DNA of 64,000 nucleotides from Accumulibacter sp031732795. Lineage in GTDB: Bacteria > Pseudomonadota > Gammaproteobacteria > Burkholderiales > Rhodocyclaceae. Position 1 is the stretch's first letter. Every line of letters begins with the position of its first letter. Of the stretch, positions 7,076-15,809 are shown piece after piece. Both the position numbers and the translations under genes were made by a program. The notes under the pieces are model-generated. The model searched no databases. It was not told where the DNA came from and saw only the letters and a list, made by a program, of their open reading frames with translations. The DNA lies in NCBI GenBank assembly GCA_031732795.1, contig JAVMKC010000115.1, positions 1 through 64,000 of the forward strand, read 5' to 3'.

Positions 7076-9153
7076 CCGTCGTCCTGCAGGGCAGCCTGTG
7101 GCGCCCGGGGCTGCCGCCCGGCGTGTACCAGGAAGCGCCGCCGCCGGTCGGTCGGCCGCGCGTGCGCCTGGACGTTACCGCGCTGATCGGTCTCGCCGAA
7201 CGCGGACCGTTGAATACGCCGGTAGCGATCGACGACCCGCGCCAGTTCGAAACCGTTTTTGGGCGGGCGCTGCCCGGGCTCAACCTGCCGTTGGCGGTAC
7301 GGCTGTTTTTTGCCAACGGCGGCCGGCGCTGCGTCGTCGTCCGCTGCGTCGATCATCGCCAGGTGCGCACCGCGCGCCTCCATTTGCCCGGATTCACCAG
7401 CGTTCTGGGCCGCTCGCGGCGGCTGGCGCGGCTGGCGGCGCGCAATCCCGGCGCCTGGGGCAACGGACTGGCGCTGCGCTGCCGTTTGCTGCGCCGGCCG
7501 TTGCCGCTGGCGCTGGGTCGTGACGCCGACGGCCGGCGGCGTGTCGATCTGCCGGCGGACCTGCCGGTCGGCAGCGTCCTCCGGCTGCTCGGCCGGCCGA
7601 CGCATGCCGGCGCCGCGCCGCGGCAACGGCTGTTTCGCGTCGTCGCCGGCGCGCCGTGGCCACTGTTGCAACCGGCGCCGACGGCGCCATTCCTCGACGC
7701 TGAACTGCTGCGCAACGCCGTACTGCTCAGCGTCACGCTGACCGTCCATCTCGACGGACGGCAGGTCGAAACCTGGGACGATGCTGCGCTGCATCCCGAC
7801 CATCCGCGCTATCTGCCGCGGCTGCTCGGCCGGCGCAGCGCCAGCGAAGCGTTGCGTCCACCGCTGATCGGCGTCGGCGAAACGACGCCGCCGACGGTCG
7901 ATCGGCTGTGGGGCGGCCTGGACGAGCCCTGGGGATCGGAGTATCTGCGTCCGAGCGCGCGGCTGATCGACGGCCTGCTGCTGCCGACCCGCGAACTGCT
8001 GGCCGCCGCCAACGGCGTCTATCTGTCGATGGCCGAAGTACCGGCCTCCCGGCGCGGGCGCGACGCCGGCGCGACCACCGAACGTCGCCATTTCTTCGAT
8101 CCCACCGAAATGGACACCGCCGACCGGACCGAGGACGCCGATCATCAACTGGTCGCGTTCAAGGACACGCCGGGCGCGCTGGCCGCGCTGCAAGCCTGGG
8201 ACGACGCCTATCCCTTCGAACCGGCGGCACTGATCACCTTGCCCGATCTGCTGCACCCCTCGCCGCCGGCGGCGCAACGCGAGCCGGCCGTGCCGCCGGA
8301 CGACGCGCCGTGTTTCGCGGTCAACTGCGCGCCTTCGGCCGCCGTCACCACGCTGCCGGCAGTCGATTATCCGCGGCTCGGTTTCGACGCCGCGTCCTTG
8401 CGGGAGTCGCAATGGCAACTGGTCGAGCACTGTCAGGCGCATGGCGGCCGGGTGGCGATGCTCGATCTGCCGCCGCGGCTGCGTGCCGGCGAAGTGGTCG
8501 ACTGGCGTCGGCAACTGGCCAGCGACCGGGCCGCCCTGTACGTGCCGTGGCTGCGGGTGGATGCCGGCGGCGTGGCGCAGACCGTGCCGCCGTCCGCCGC
8601 CGCCTGCGGCATCGCCGCGCAACTCGAAAACCGTTCCGGCGCCTGGGCCGCGCCGGCCAATGTGCCGGTGGCCGGCGCCATTGCCCGTGCCGACGACGCC
8701 GGATTGCCCGAACCGGGTTTCCTGTTCGAAGAACGGATCGACGAAATCCGGGCCACCGAACGCGGGCTGCTGCTGCTCGGTTCGCGCACCACCTCGTTCG
8801 ACCGGCAATGGACCCATCTGCCGGTGCGCCGGTTGTTCGACTGGCTGCAGGCGCAACTCGCCGCCGACTTGGCCTGGGCGCCGTTCGAACCGAACGATGC
8901 CGCGCTGTGGTCGGCGATGGCGGCCACCGCCCGCCGGCGGCTGCGCGGGGTGTACGACGCCGGCGCGCTGGCCGGTGACCGTGAGGAAGACAGCTTTTTC
9001 GTGCGTTGCGACGCCAGCACCACGCTGGCCGGCGACCTCGACGCCGGCCGGGCGGTGATGCTGATCGGCGTCGCACCGGCGGTTCCCGCCGAATTCATCG
9101 TTTTCCGGCTGGTCCGTCACGGCGCCGACGACCCGCGGCTGGAGATCGCCTGA
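7072..9153 (+). CDS. eCIS contractile sheath protein 2 (large)
   Basis: This 693-residue sheath-family protein (Afp3/Afp4-like position) has the same N-terminal arm and C-terminal domain as sheath 1: ALIGLAERGPLNTPVAIDD, then QFETVFGRALPG, and near the C-terminus VRRLFDWLQAQLAAD, FEPNDAALW and IGVAPAVPAEFIVFRL. The middle domain is longer and very different. In Afp/PVC particles the minor sheath proteins sit next to the baseplate or decorate the outside. Its stop overlaps the next gene (TGATG), which encodes a second tube protein, so this pair probably forms the baseplate-proximal sheath/tube ring. Confidence 0.9.
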   Translation: MTVVLQGSLWRPGLPPGVYQEAPPPVGRPRVRLDVTALIGLAERGPLNTPVAIDDPRQFETVFGRALPGLNLPLAVRLFFANGGRRCVVVRCVDHRQVRTARLHLPGFTSVLGRSRRLARLAARNPGAWGNGLALRCRLLRRPLPLALGRDADGRRRVDLPADLPVGSVLRLLGRPTHAGAAPRQRLFRVVAGAPWPLLQPAPTAPFLDAELLRNAVLLSVTLTVHLDGRQVETWDDAALHPDHPRYLPRLLGRRSASEALRPPLIGVGETTPPTVDRLWGGLDEPWGSEYLRPSARLIDGLLLPTRELLAAANGVYLSMAEVPASRRGRDAGATTERRHFFDPTEMDTADRTEDADHQLVAFKDTPGALAALQAWDDAYPFEPAALITLPDLLHPSPPAAQREPAVPPDDAPCFAVNCAPSAAVTTLPAVDYPRLGFDAASLRESQWQLVEHCQAHGGRVAMLDLPPRLRAGEVVDWRRQLASDRAALYVPWLRVDAGGVAQTVPPSAAACGIAAQLENRSGAWAAPANVPVAGAIARADDAGLPEPGFLFEERIDEIRATERGLLLLGSRTTSFDRQWTHLPVRRLFDWLQAQLAADLAWAPFEPNDAALWSAMAATARRRLRGVYDAGALAGDREEDSFFVRCDASTTLAGDLDAGRAVMLIGVAPAVPAEFIVFRLVRHGADDPRLEIA

Positions 9154-9632
9154 TGGCCGCCGAGACGCTGCTGACCTCGTTCAACTTCGCCGTCCATCTC
9201 GAACTGTCGGGGTTCGGCGGCGACGAAGGCCTGGCGCTCGGCGCTCGCGGCGCGTTTTCGGACGTTCAGGGACTGGAAATCACCATCGAGCCGGTCAGCT
9301 TCCGCGAAGGCGGCTACAACCGCGGCAACCGGCAACTGGTCGGCAAGACCAGCCACCCGCCGCTGGTGCTCAAGCGCGGCTTGTCGCTAGACCCGGCGTT
9401 CTGGACCTGGGTCCGGCGCTGCGTCAATGGCACTTTCCCCTTGCCGTACGTTTCCGGTACCTTGCGCGTGTTGCAGGCGCGCGGCGAAGGCGCGCCGGCC
9501 GGGGTCTGGCGTTTCGAGAACGGCATCGCCAACAAGGTCCGCGCCGCTGACCTCAGCGCCACCAACAGCCGTGAAGTGGCGCTCGAGGAATTGCACATCG
9601 TCCATGAAGGCTTGTACCGGGAGGCGTCATGA
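9153..9632 (+). CDS. eCIS inner tube protein 2 (Pvc5/Afp5-like)
   Basis: A 159-residue gp19-type tube protein. Visible marks are FNFAVHLELSG at the start, AFSDVQGLEITIEP (residues 36-49), the loop FREGGYNRGNRQLVGK and PPLVLKRGL. It is divergent from tube 1, as expected for a baseplate-adapter tube ring (Afp5/Pvc5). The start ATG 9153 overlaps the stop of sheath 2, and its own stop overlaps the next start. A longer frame upstream is only the shadow inside the sheath gene. Confidence 0.9.
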   Translation: MAAETLLTSFNFAVHLELSGFGGDEGLALGARGAFSDVQGLEITIEPVSFREGGYNRGNRQLVGKTSHPPLVLKRGLSLDPAFWTWVRRCVNGTFPLPYVSGTLRVLQARGEGAPAGVWRFENGIANKVRAADLSATNSREVALEELHIVHEGLYREAS

Positions 9633-10945
9633 GCAGTCCGCCGTTCCGCCGCGCCAAGCTGGTGCCTTTCGACGCCGGTGGCCAGACCCCGCAGGAAGCA
9701 CGGGCGATCGCCCTCGACTTCAATCCCGAAACGCTGACCCTCAAGGTCTCCGCCGGCCAGCAGCGCGACCGTAGCCGGCGCGGTCGGCAGGAGGTGCAGA
9801 ACGTCGGTTCGTCGAAAGCGACGCTGTCGTTCGAATGCATCTTCGATTCCACCCGGCCGCGCGACGGCAGCGCTGGCGAGCCGCCCGGCGGCGGCGAGGA
9901 AATGCTCGACGTCCGCCTGCGCACCAAGCCGATCGCCGATCTGTTGCAGGTCTTCGGCAGCGGCCGCGAGCAGGCACCGCGGCGGGTGCAGTTCCGCTGG
10001 GGAACGCTGATCTTCAACGGCGTGGTCAGTTCGCATCAGGAAGTATTCGATTATTTCAGTCCCAGCGGCGTTCCGCTGCGCTCGAAAGTGCAACTGACGC
10101 TGACCGAGCAGGAGTTCCGCTATCAGGTCAACGCCGATGAAGCCGCGCAACGCCAGCAGGCCGCCGGCCAGGCCGCGGCGGGAGCCCGCGAACAGGCCGC
10201 GGCCAGTGGCGCTTCCAGTCTTCTCGGCGCGGTGCCGGCCGGGTTGGGCAGCGCCTTTCAACTCGACCCTGGCAGCAGTGCCCCGGCGTTGCCCGGTCTG
10301 TCCGCCGATCTCGGTTTTTCGGCCAGTCTCGGCCTGTCCGCCGATCTCGGCGTTTCGCTCGGCGCCGGCGTTTCGCTCGACGCGGCGGCGGCCGTCGACC
10401 TGTTCGGTGCCGCTGCGCTGCTCGGCGGCGCCGATCTGGCGCGCAGCGGCACCGCTTTGCCGCCGTCCTCGCCTGGACTGGCCGCCAGCGGTGCGGTGCC
10501 GCAGTCCTGGGCGCCGGACGGTCCGGCACCCGGCAGCGCCGCGGCCGGTCTGGCGGCGGTGGTCGCCACGCAGCGTGCCGGTGGGGTGGCGACCGCTGGC
10601 GCCGGTACGGCGGGCTCGATCGGCGGCGTCAGTGATTCCGGCGGCAGGACGGCGTCGGTCGGGACCCCCGCTGGCAGCGCCGGCGCCAGCCTCGGTGGCG
10701 CCCCGTCATCGGCGCCGCCCGTGCGCGGCAGCCCGCCATTGGCGCCGCGGCGGCCGCTCGATCCGGCGCTGCCGCTGTTCGCCGAAAAACAGACCCCGCT
10801 TGCCGTCGCCGGCGAGTGCCGGCCGCGTTGGGAAACCCTGCCGGCGGCCGGTGGCGGGGAGGTCTTCCGTCCGTCGGCGTCGGCTGGTTCATGCCGTGGC
10901 GGCTGTGGCTGCGGCTGCCGGAATTGCGGGGGAGGCGTGCGATGA
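9629..10945 (+). CDS. CIS_tube-domain hub adapter (Pvc7-like) with long low-complexity tail
   Basis: A 438-residue protein. Residues 1-170 match the contractile-injection-system tube/adapter family (Pvc7/Afp7-like): RRAKLVPFDAGG, LDFNPETLTLKVSAG, VGSSKATLSFECIFDSTRP, VQFRWGTLIFNGVVSS, then a final strand around VQLTLTEQEFRYQ. Relatives usually end in a LysM domain that contacts the hub. None is visible here. Instead residues about 180-410 are Ala/Gly/Ser/Pro-rich with imperfect repeats (FSASLGLSADLGVSLGAG), followed by a Cys/Gly-rich end (CRGGCGCGCRNCGGG). The tail may be a flexible linker or a lineage-specific replacement. The start is coupled through ATGA. Confidence 0.8.
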   Translation: MSSPPFRRAKLVPFDAGGQTPQEARAIALDFNPETLTLKVSAGQQRDRSRRGRQEVQNVGSSKATLSFECIFDSTRPRDGSAGEPPGGGEEMLDVRLRTKPIADLLQVFGSGREQAPRRVQFRWGTLIFNGVVSSHQEVFDYFSPSGVPLRSKVQLTLTEQEFRYQVNADEAAQRQQAAGQAAAGAREQAAASGASSLLGAVPAGLGSAFQLDPGSSAPALPGLSADLGFSASLGLSADLGVSLGAGVSLDAAAAVDLFGAAALLGGADLARSGTALPPSSPGLAASGAVPQSWAPDGPAPGSAAAGLAAVVATQRAGGVATAGAGTAGSIGGVSDSGGRTASVGTPAGSAGASLGGAPSSAPPVRGSPPLAPRRPLDPALPLFAEKQTPLAVAGECRPRWETLPAAGGGEVFRPSASAGSCRGGCGCGCRNCGGGVR

Positions 10946-11133
10946 GCGTGCGCATCGGCGAAGTGAGCACCACCATCGAGTCGGTGGGCAGCGAGTCGCC
11001 GGAAACGGCGGCCGTCGGCGCGGCGGAAAGTCCGGCCTTCGAAGTCCAGCTCGAAGAGTTGCGGCCGCTGGTGCGCGCGTTGGTCGCCGAGGAACTGGAA
11101 CGCTGGTTGCGGCAGCGGAGCGATTGCCCATGA
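10942..11133 (+). CDS. Small eCIS protein between Pvc7-like and hub genes
   Basis: A 63-residue protein translated from ATG 10942, overlapping the previous stop (ATGA), and itself overlapping the next start. It has a short beta-like N-terminus (MSVRIGEVSTTIESVG) and a C-terminal amphipathic helix (LRPLVRALVAEELERWLRQ). Size and position recall the small DUF5908-type proteins of eCIS clusters, but the match is by pattern only. Coupled starts on both sides argue that it is a real gene, perhaps an assembly factor. Confidence 0.6.
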   Translation: MSVRIGEVSTTIESVGSESPETAAVGAAESPAFEVQLEELRPLVRALVAEELERWLRQRSDCP

Positions 11134-12212
11134 GCGCCAGTACGCCGCTGAACAGCTCGGGCCGGCCGCGAATCGTCGTCGATGGCGCGCGTTCCGAAAA
11201 GCTCGAAACCGATCTGATCCGGCTCGAGGCGCGCGCCGACGCGGCTGGTGTCGCCTCGCTGGAAGCGGTGTTTCTCAACTGGGGCAGCCGTGAACGCGGC
11301 CAGCCGGTCGACTACGTCCATTTCCGCCGGTCGACGGTCGATTTCGGCAAGCGTCTGCGCATCGCCTTCAACGTCGACGGGCAGGAGCAGCCGGTCTTCG
11401 AAGGGCGGATCACCGGCATCGGCGCCAGTTTTCCCGAATTGCGCCCGCCGGAACTGACGCTGCTCGCCGAGGACGCGCTGGCGGCGCTGCGTTACCGCCG
11501 GCGGACCCGGCTCAGTGAAGAAATGGACGACGGCGCCATCGCCAGCCGCATCGCCGAGGACGGCGGGCTGCGCGCCGACGTCGGCCGTAACGGCGCCAGC
11601 CACCGCCAATTGCTGCAGGTCAATCAGGATGAGCTGAGCGCTCTGCGCGCCCGCGGTGGCGACACGCTGCTGTCGGTGCGCGACGGCACGCTGCACCTCA
11701 CCGACGTCGCTTCGGCCAGCGAAACACCGCTGCGGCTGACGCGCGAAAACGAGTTGCTGCGTTTCAATGTCGTCGCCGACTTGGCGCATCAGCGCGGCGA
11801 GGTGCGTGTGCATGGCTACGATGTCGCCGCCAAGGACGCGATTCACGAAACCGCCGGCAGCGACGTCGCCCGCCGGCTGGCCCAGGGCGGCCGGCTCGGC
11901 GCCGAACTGGTCACCGAGGTTTTCGCCGACGCCGCCGACGATCTGCATCTCGAAGCGCCGGCCACCACCGACGAGGCGCGGCAGTTGGCCGAAGCGGCGA
12001 TGTCGCGGCGCGCGCGCCGTTTTCTGCGTGGCGTCGGGCTGACCAAGGGAACGCCGGCTTTGCACGTCGGTTCGCGGGTCGATCTGGTCGATCTCGGCCC
12101 GTGGTTTGCCGGAATCTATCTGGTCACCGCGGTGACGCACCGTTTCGACCAGCACGAGGGCTACCGCACCGAGTTCGTCGCCCAGCGCCCGCAAATCGGA
12201 GACGATCGATGA
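11130..12212 (+). CDS. eCIS baseplate hub, gp27/late-control-D-like (N-terminal half of Pvc8)
   Basis: A 360-residue protein with the fold pattern of phage late control gene D / T4 gp27 / VgrG N-terminal half, which forms the trimeric hub linking the tube to the spike. Marks are RLEARADAAGVASLEAVF, RLRIAFNVDGQEQPVFEGRI (residues 71-90), the ELTLLAEDALAALR stretch, a segment around VHGYDVAAKD, and LHVGSRVDLVDLG near the C-terminus. In Afp/PVC one gene (Afp8/Pvc8) carries both gp27 and gp5 parts; here the gp5-like part is the next, overlapping gene. ATG 11130 is the coupled start; upstream frame is shadow of the hub-adapter gene. Confidence 0.85.
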   Translation: MSASTPLNSSGRPRIVVDGARSEKLETDLIRLEARADAAGVASLEAVFLNWGSRERGQPVDYVHFRRSTVDFGKRLRIAFNVDGQEQPVFEGRITGIGASFPELRPPELTLLAEDALAALRYRRRTRLSEEMDDGAIASRIAEDGGLRADVGRNGASHRQLLQVNQDELSALRARGGDTLLSVRDGTLHLTDVASASETPLRLTRENELLRFNVVADLAHQRGEVRVHGYDVAAKDAIHETAGSDVARRLAQGGRLGAELVTEVFADAADDLHLEAPATTDEARQLAEAAMSRRARRFLRGVGLTKGTPALHVGSRVDLVDLGPWFAGIYLVTAVTHRFDQHEGYRTEFVAQRPQIGDDR

Positions 12213-12904
12213 TTCCCGGACTCGAACCGCCACAAGCGCCGGGCCACCGGCTGTATGGCGTTTATCCGGCGCTGGTCACCGACGTCCAGGACCCGGATGG
12301 GCAGGGCCGGGTGCAACTGCGTCTGCCCTTCGTCGCTTCGGCCGACAGCGGCGCGGCGCTGGGCTGGGCCCGGCTGGCGACGCTGATGGCCGGCGGCGAC
12401 CGCGGCACCTGGTTCATCCCGGAAGTCGGCGACGAAGTGCTGGTGGCGTTCACCGCCGGCGACCCGCGCTGGCCGGTGGTGATCGGCGCGCTGTGGAACG
12501 GCGTCGATGCGCCGCCGGAAACGATGGACAGCAGCAACAACCTGCGTTCGGTGACCTCGCGTTCCGGTCACAAGCTGACCTTCGACGATACCGCCGGCGC
12601 CGAAAAAGTGGTCGTCGAGACGCAGGGCGGCCATACCCTGACTCTCGACGACGCCACCGGCGGCACGGTGACCCTCGAACATTCGAACGGCGCCAAGATC
12701 AAGATCGACCTCACCGGCACCATCGAGATCACCGCCAACGTCAAGGTCAAGATTCAGGCGCCGGCCGGACTGGACATCACCGCGGCGATGGTCACCGTCG
12801 ACGCGGCGATGAGCAAGTTTTCCGGCATCGTCAAAGCCGACGCGGTGATCACCAACAGCGTCGTCTCGGCGAGCTACACGCCGGGCGTGGGGAACATCTG
12901 GTGA
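12209..12904 (+). CDS. eCIS central spike, gp5/baseplate-V-like (C-terminal half of Pvc8)
   Basis: A 231-residue spike protein. Residues 15-100 form the OB-fold of phage baseplate assembly protein V/VgrG (VYPALVTDVQDPDGQGRVQL, FIPEVGDEVLVAF, DPRWPVVIGALWNG). Residues about 105-220 are short beta strands with Thr/Val/Asp repeats (TSRSGHKLTFDD, TLTLDDATGGTVTLEHSNG, IEITANVKVKIQ) typical of the triangular spike helix, ending SYTPGVGNIW. No lysozyme domain is present. No PAAR tip gene was seen in the array. It overlaps the hub gene by four bases and the next GTG by four bases. Confidence 0.88.
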   Translation: MIPGLEPPQAPGHRLYGVYPALVTDVQDPDGQGRVQLRLPFVASADSGAALGWARLATLMAGGDRGTWFIPEVGDEVLVAFTAGDPRWPVVIGALWNGVDAPPETMDSSNNLRSVTSRSGHKLTFDDTAGAEKVVVETQGGHTLTLDDATGGTVTLEHSNGAKIKIDLTGTIEITANVKVKIQAPAGLDITAAMVTVDAAMSKFSGIVKADAVITNSVVSASYTPGVGNIW

Positions 12905-15423
12905 GCGCCGCGCCGAAGCGCCTGCTGATCCCGGCGCCGCGACGGGTGTCGCGCGAGGAGTTGCGGCCGGTCGAGCCTTTCTTCCTGCGCCCGCCGGGCG
13001 AGAAACTCGCTTCCGCTCCCCCCGTGGCCCGGCCGCGGCTGCTGGCTTTCGAATCCGACCGTTTCATCGACGATCTGCTCGCCGCCGTCCGGCGCGCGCG
13101 GCCGCTGCCCAAGCTCCTGCCGTGGCGCGACTGGTCGGAACCGCCGGCGGCGATGTTCGACGTTCATCGTCGGGCCTTGTATCCGACGAGCATCGAGCGG
13201 CGCCAGCCGGAAGACGACGAACTGGTCAGCGAAAGCGGACCGCAGATCGCCGATGACGGCGTGCCGATGAGTCCGCCGGACGGGGCGGCAAAAACGGCGC
13301 CGCCGTGGCTGCGCAAGCTGTACCTGCCGCTGCACGAGCGTTTCAACGTCGTCGCTTTCGACGTCGTCTGCCACTCCGCCGGCTGGCCGCGGCTGGCGCG
13401 CGGCCGGGTGCGCGGCGCCGGCGCGGTGATCCGCCGCTTGCGTGCCGACGCCAGCGGCGAACGCTGGGACGACTGGCTGGCGGTCGATGAGAAGCACGGT
13501 GCCTGGCTGCCGCTGCTCGACGGCGAGATGCGCCCGGCGCCCGGCGCACCGCCGGTGGACCCGCAGGCGCTGCCCGCGGCGCTGCTCGCCGACCAGGCCA
13601 GCCTGCGCGCGGTGTTCGACGCGCCGGTCGGCACGCCGCTGCCGCCGCTGGCCTTGACCAGCCAGCCGCTGGCGCTGCTGCCGCCGGACGCCGGCGATGC
13701 GGCCGAGCACTGCACGCTGTACGGCTATCTGCCGGTTTTCAGCGGCGCGCAGGAAATCCCGCGTGAACGCCTGGCGCTGCGGCCGGTGGCCGAGATCGCC
13801 GCCGCGCTGCGTCAGCGCAGCGAACAGCAGCTCGGCGCGCTGTTCCAGGACGCCGGCCGTTTCCGCGCCGCCGCTGCCGGGCCCTTGCGCCGCTTGCTCG
13901 AAAATACCGTGCTGCCGCCTTATCCCTCGGCTAGCGAGCGTGCGTCGGCCCAGGCGGTGTTGATCTGGCCGGCGACACCGGGCAACCCGGAGCCGATCGG
14001 GCTTGACGACAGCTTGGCGACCTCGATCGACCGGATACTGCAACAGGCGATCTGGCGCTTATGGACCAGAGCCGCCGCGCCGTCGGCCACCGACCATGAC
14101 CTCGACGGCCAGGTGATCTCGGCCGCCGACCTGTGGAATAACAGCGGCGCCGCCGGAGCCGCCAGCCAGGGCAATCTGTTCGCCGGGACAGGGGACGCGC
14201 GGACGATCGCCTGGCTCGAAAACAGTGTGGCCGGTGATACGACGCCCTGGGATACCCTGGCCCGGCAACGTCTGCATCAGTTGCTCGACGCCTGGCTGGC
14301 CGGCACGGCGCTGCCAGCGCCGGTGCAAGGGTCGTCGACGGTGATCGGTGACAGCCAGTTGCAGGTCTTCTGCGCCACGGCGCTGCTGCGACTGCGCGGT
14401 TGCCGGCTGGCGCTGGCCGCCAGCCTGAACCGTTTCTTCTTCAACGCCGACCATCGGGCCGAACTGACCGTCACCACCGCCGGCGTACCGGCGAGCACCG
14501 TCGCCAGCCTGGCCGAGCAGGTGCAGGCCCTGCTGGCGCAGGAGGACGAGCGCGCCGACCAGCGCACGACGCCGCCGTGGCCGCCGTTGTCCTTCCCCGG
14601 ACTCGGCGATGCGCCGCGGGTGCTCGCCGCGCATCGGGCGGGAGTCGATCTGGCCGAGGTCTATGCGCCGTTCGCCGCCGAACTGGCCGCCGCCGGCAGC
14701 GCCGCGGCGGCGCAACTGGTCAAACGCGCCGCAGACGTCGAAAACACCTTGCGCGCCGCGCTGCAGCCGCAAGGCAGCCTGGCCGCCTTCGCGCCGCTGG
14801 GGATTCCCCTCGCCGAGGAACCGGCGCGCGCGCTGCTGGTCCTGCCCGGTTTCCGGCCGGCGACGGCGGATCTGTCGGCATTCGCCAGCGCCACCGCCGC
14901 CCGGTACACCGCGGCGCCGCAAGCGCTGGCGCTGCCCGAGGCCCGCGCCCGTGAAACGGTGCCGCGGCTGCGCTTCGACGCCGATCATCTGTACGCGGTG
15001 TGGTGTTGGGTCCGCGTCGCCGGGCATCATCCCTGCGAGCCCGAACGGGTCGTGTGGACGCCGCGCAGCGAACCCTTTCTGCTCGCCGATCCGACCGATC
15101 TGCTCGGCGCGCGCCCGGCGACGATCCAAATGCCGGACATCGGCAAGCTGCTGCGCGACCTGCCGCGGGTCGCCAAATCGCGCGCCCGGCCGTTCGCGGC
15201 GATGGCCGCGCCGCCGGGATCGGCGATTTCCACCGGCGCCGGCATGGCCGATACCCGCCGCGATTTCGGTCTCGGCAGCGTCTGCAGTTTCGGCATTCCA
15301 GTGCTCACCCTGTGCGCGCTGATCCTGTTCAACATCATTTTCCATATCCTGATCGTGCTGCCGGGTTTCGGCTGGATGATGCTGCTGAAATTCTGCATCC
15401 CGTTCCGAAGGAGAGACGGATGA
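12901..15423 (+). CDS. Large eCIS protein with C-terminal hydrophobic anchor, function unknown
   Basis: An 840-residue protein starting at GTG 12901, which overlaps the spike stop (GTGA). Most of it is Ala/Leu/Pro-rich and soluble-looking, with no family I can name. The last 45 residues (about 797-836) are strikingly hydrophobic: GIPVLTLCALILFNIIFHIL, then VLPGFGWMMLLKFCIPF, followed by RRRDG. This fits one or two membrane-spanning helices with a positive end. Genes with such a tail recur in eCIS clusters. By analogy with CisA of Streptomyces and the membrane-attached cyanobacterial systems, it could tether the particle to a membrane, but this is inference. Placed between spike and gp25, it is probably baseplate-associated. 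Confidence 0.7.
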   Translation: MSAAPKRLLIPAPRRVSREELRPVEPFFLRPPGEKLASAPPVARPRLLAFESDRFIDDLLAAVRRARPLPKLLPWRDWSEPPAAMFDVHRRALYPTSIERRQPEDDELVSESGPQIADDGVPMSPPDGAAKTAPPWLRKLYLPLHERFNVVAFDVVCHSAGWPRLARGRVRGAGAVIRRLRADASGERWDDWLAVDEKHGAWLPLLDGEMRPAPGAPPVDPQALPAALLADQASLRAVFDAPVGTPLPPLALTSQPLALLPPDAGDAAEHCTLYGYLPVFSGAQEIPRERLALRPVAEIAAALRQRSEQQLGALFQDAGRFRAAAAGPLRRLLENTVLPPYPSASERASAQAVLIWPATPGNPEPIGLDDSLATSIDRILQQAIWRLWTRAAAPSATDHDLDGQVISAADLWNNSGAAGAASQGNLFAGTGDARTIAWLENSVAGDTTPWDTLARQRLHQLLDAWLAGTALPAPVQGSSTVIGDSQLQVFCATALLRLRGCRLALAASLNRFFFNADHRAELTVTTAGVPASTVASLAEQVQALLAQEDERADQRTTPPWPPLSFPGLGDAPRVLAAHRAGVDLAEVYAPFAAELAAAGSAAAAQLVKRAADVENTLRAALQPQGSLAAFAPLGIPLAEEPARALLVLPGFRPATADLSAFASATAARYTAAPQALALPEARARETVPRLRFDADHLYAVWCWVRVAGHHPCEPERVVWTPRSEPFLLADPTDLLGARPATIQMPDIGKLLRDLPRVAKSRARPFAAMAAPPGSAISTGAGMADTRRDFGLGSVCSFGIPVLTLCALILFNIIFHILIVLPGFGWMMLLKFCIPFRRRDG

Positions 15424-15809
15424 GCGTCGATTCCCTGGGGCGCGGCCTGCGTTTTCCCCTGCTGACCGGCGAGGGTTTCGGCTGGGTGTCGGGCGAGGCG
15501 GCGGTCGAACAGTCGATCCGCGCCATCCTGCTCACCGAGCCCGGCGAACGAATCGCCCGGCCGAGCTATGGCGTCGGGCTGCGCCGTTTCCTGTTCGCCC
15601 AGAACAGCCTGGAACTGCGCACGCAGATCCGCCAGGCGGTCGTCGAGGCCTTGGAACGCGACGAACCGCGCATCCGTGTCGAAACGGTGGCGGTGGAGAG
15701 CGATGCGCGCGAGCCGACGGTGCTGCGCATCGCCATCCGCTACGCGATTCTCGACCAGCCCGGCGTTCGCAACCTGGTGTTTCCCTTTTACCTGACCGGG
15801 GGTGCCTGA
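15420..15809 (+). CDS. eCIS baseplate wedge protein, gp25/GPW family (Pvc9-like)
   Basis: A 129-residue T4 gp25 / phage P2 W family protein (Afp9/Pvc9-like). It nucleates sheath assembly on the baseplate. Marks are the N-terminal RGLRFPLLTGEGFGW, the core ILLTEPGERIARPSYGVGL (residues 39-57), and the helix TQIRQAVVEALERDEPRI. A good AAGGAGAGACGG precedes ATG 15420, inside the end of the previous gene. The stop overlaps the next start (TGATG). Confidence 0.93.
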   Translation: MSVDSLGRGLRFPLLTGEGFGWVSGEAAVEQSIRAILLTEPGERIARPSYGVGLRRFLFAQNSLELRTQIRQAVVEALERDEPRIRVETVAVESDAREPTVLRIAIRYAILDQPGVRNLVFPFYLTGGA

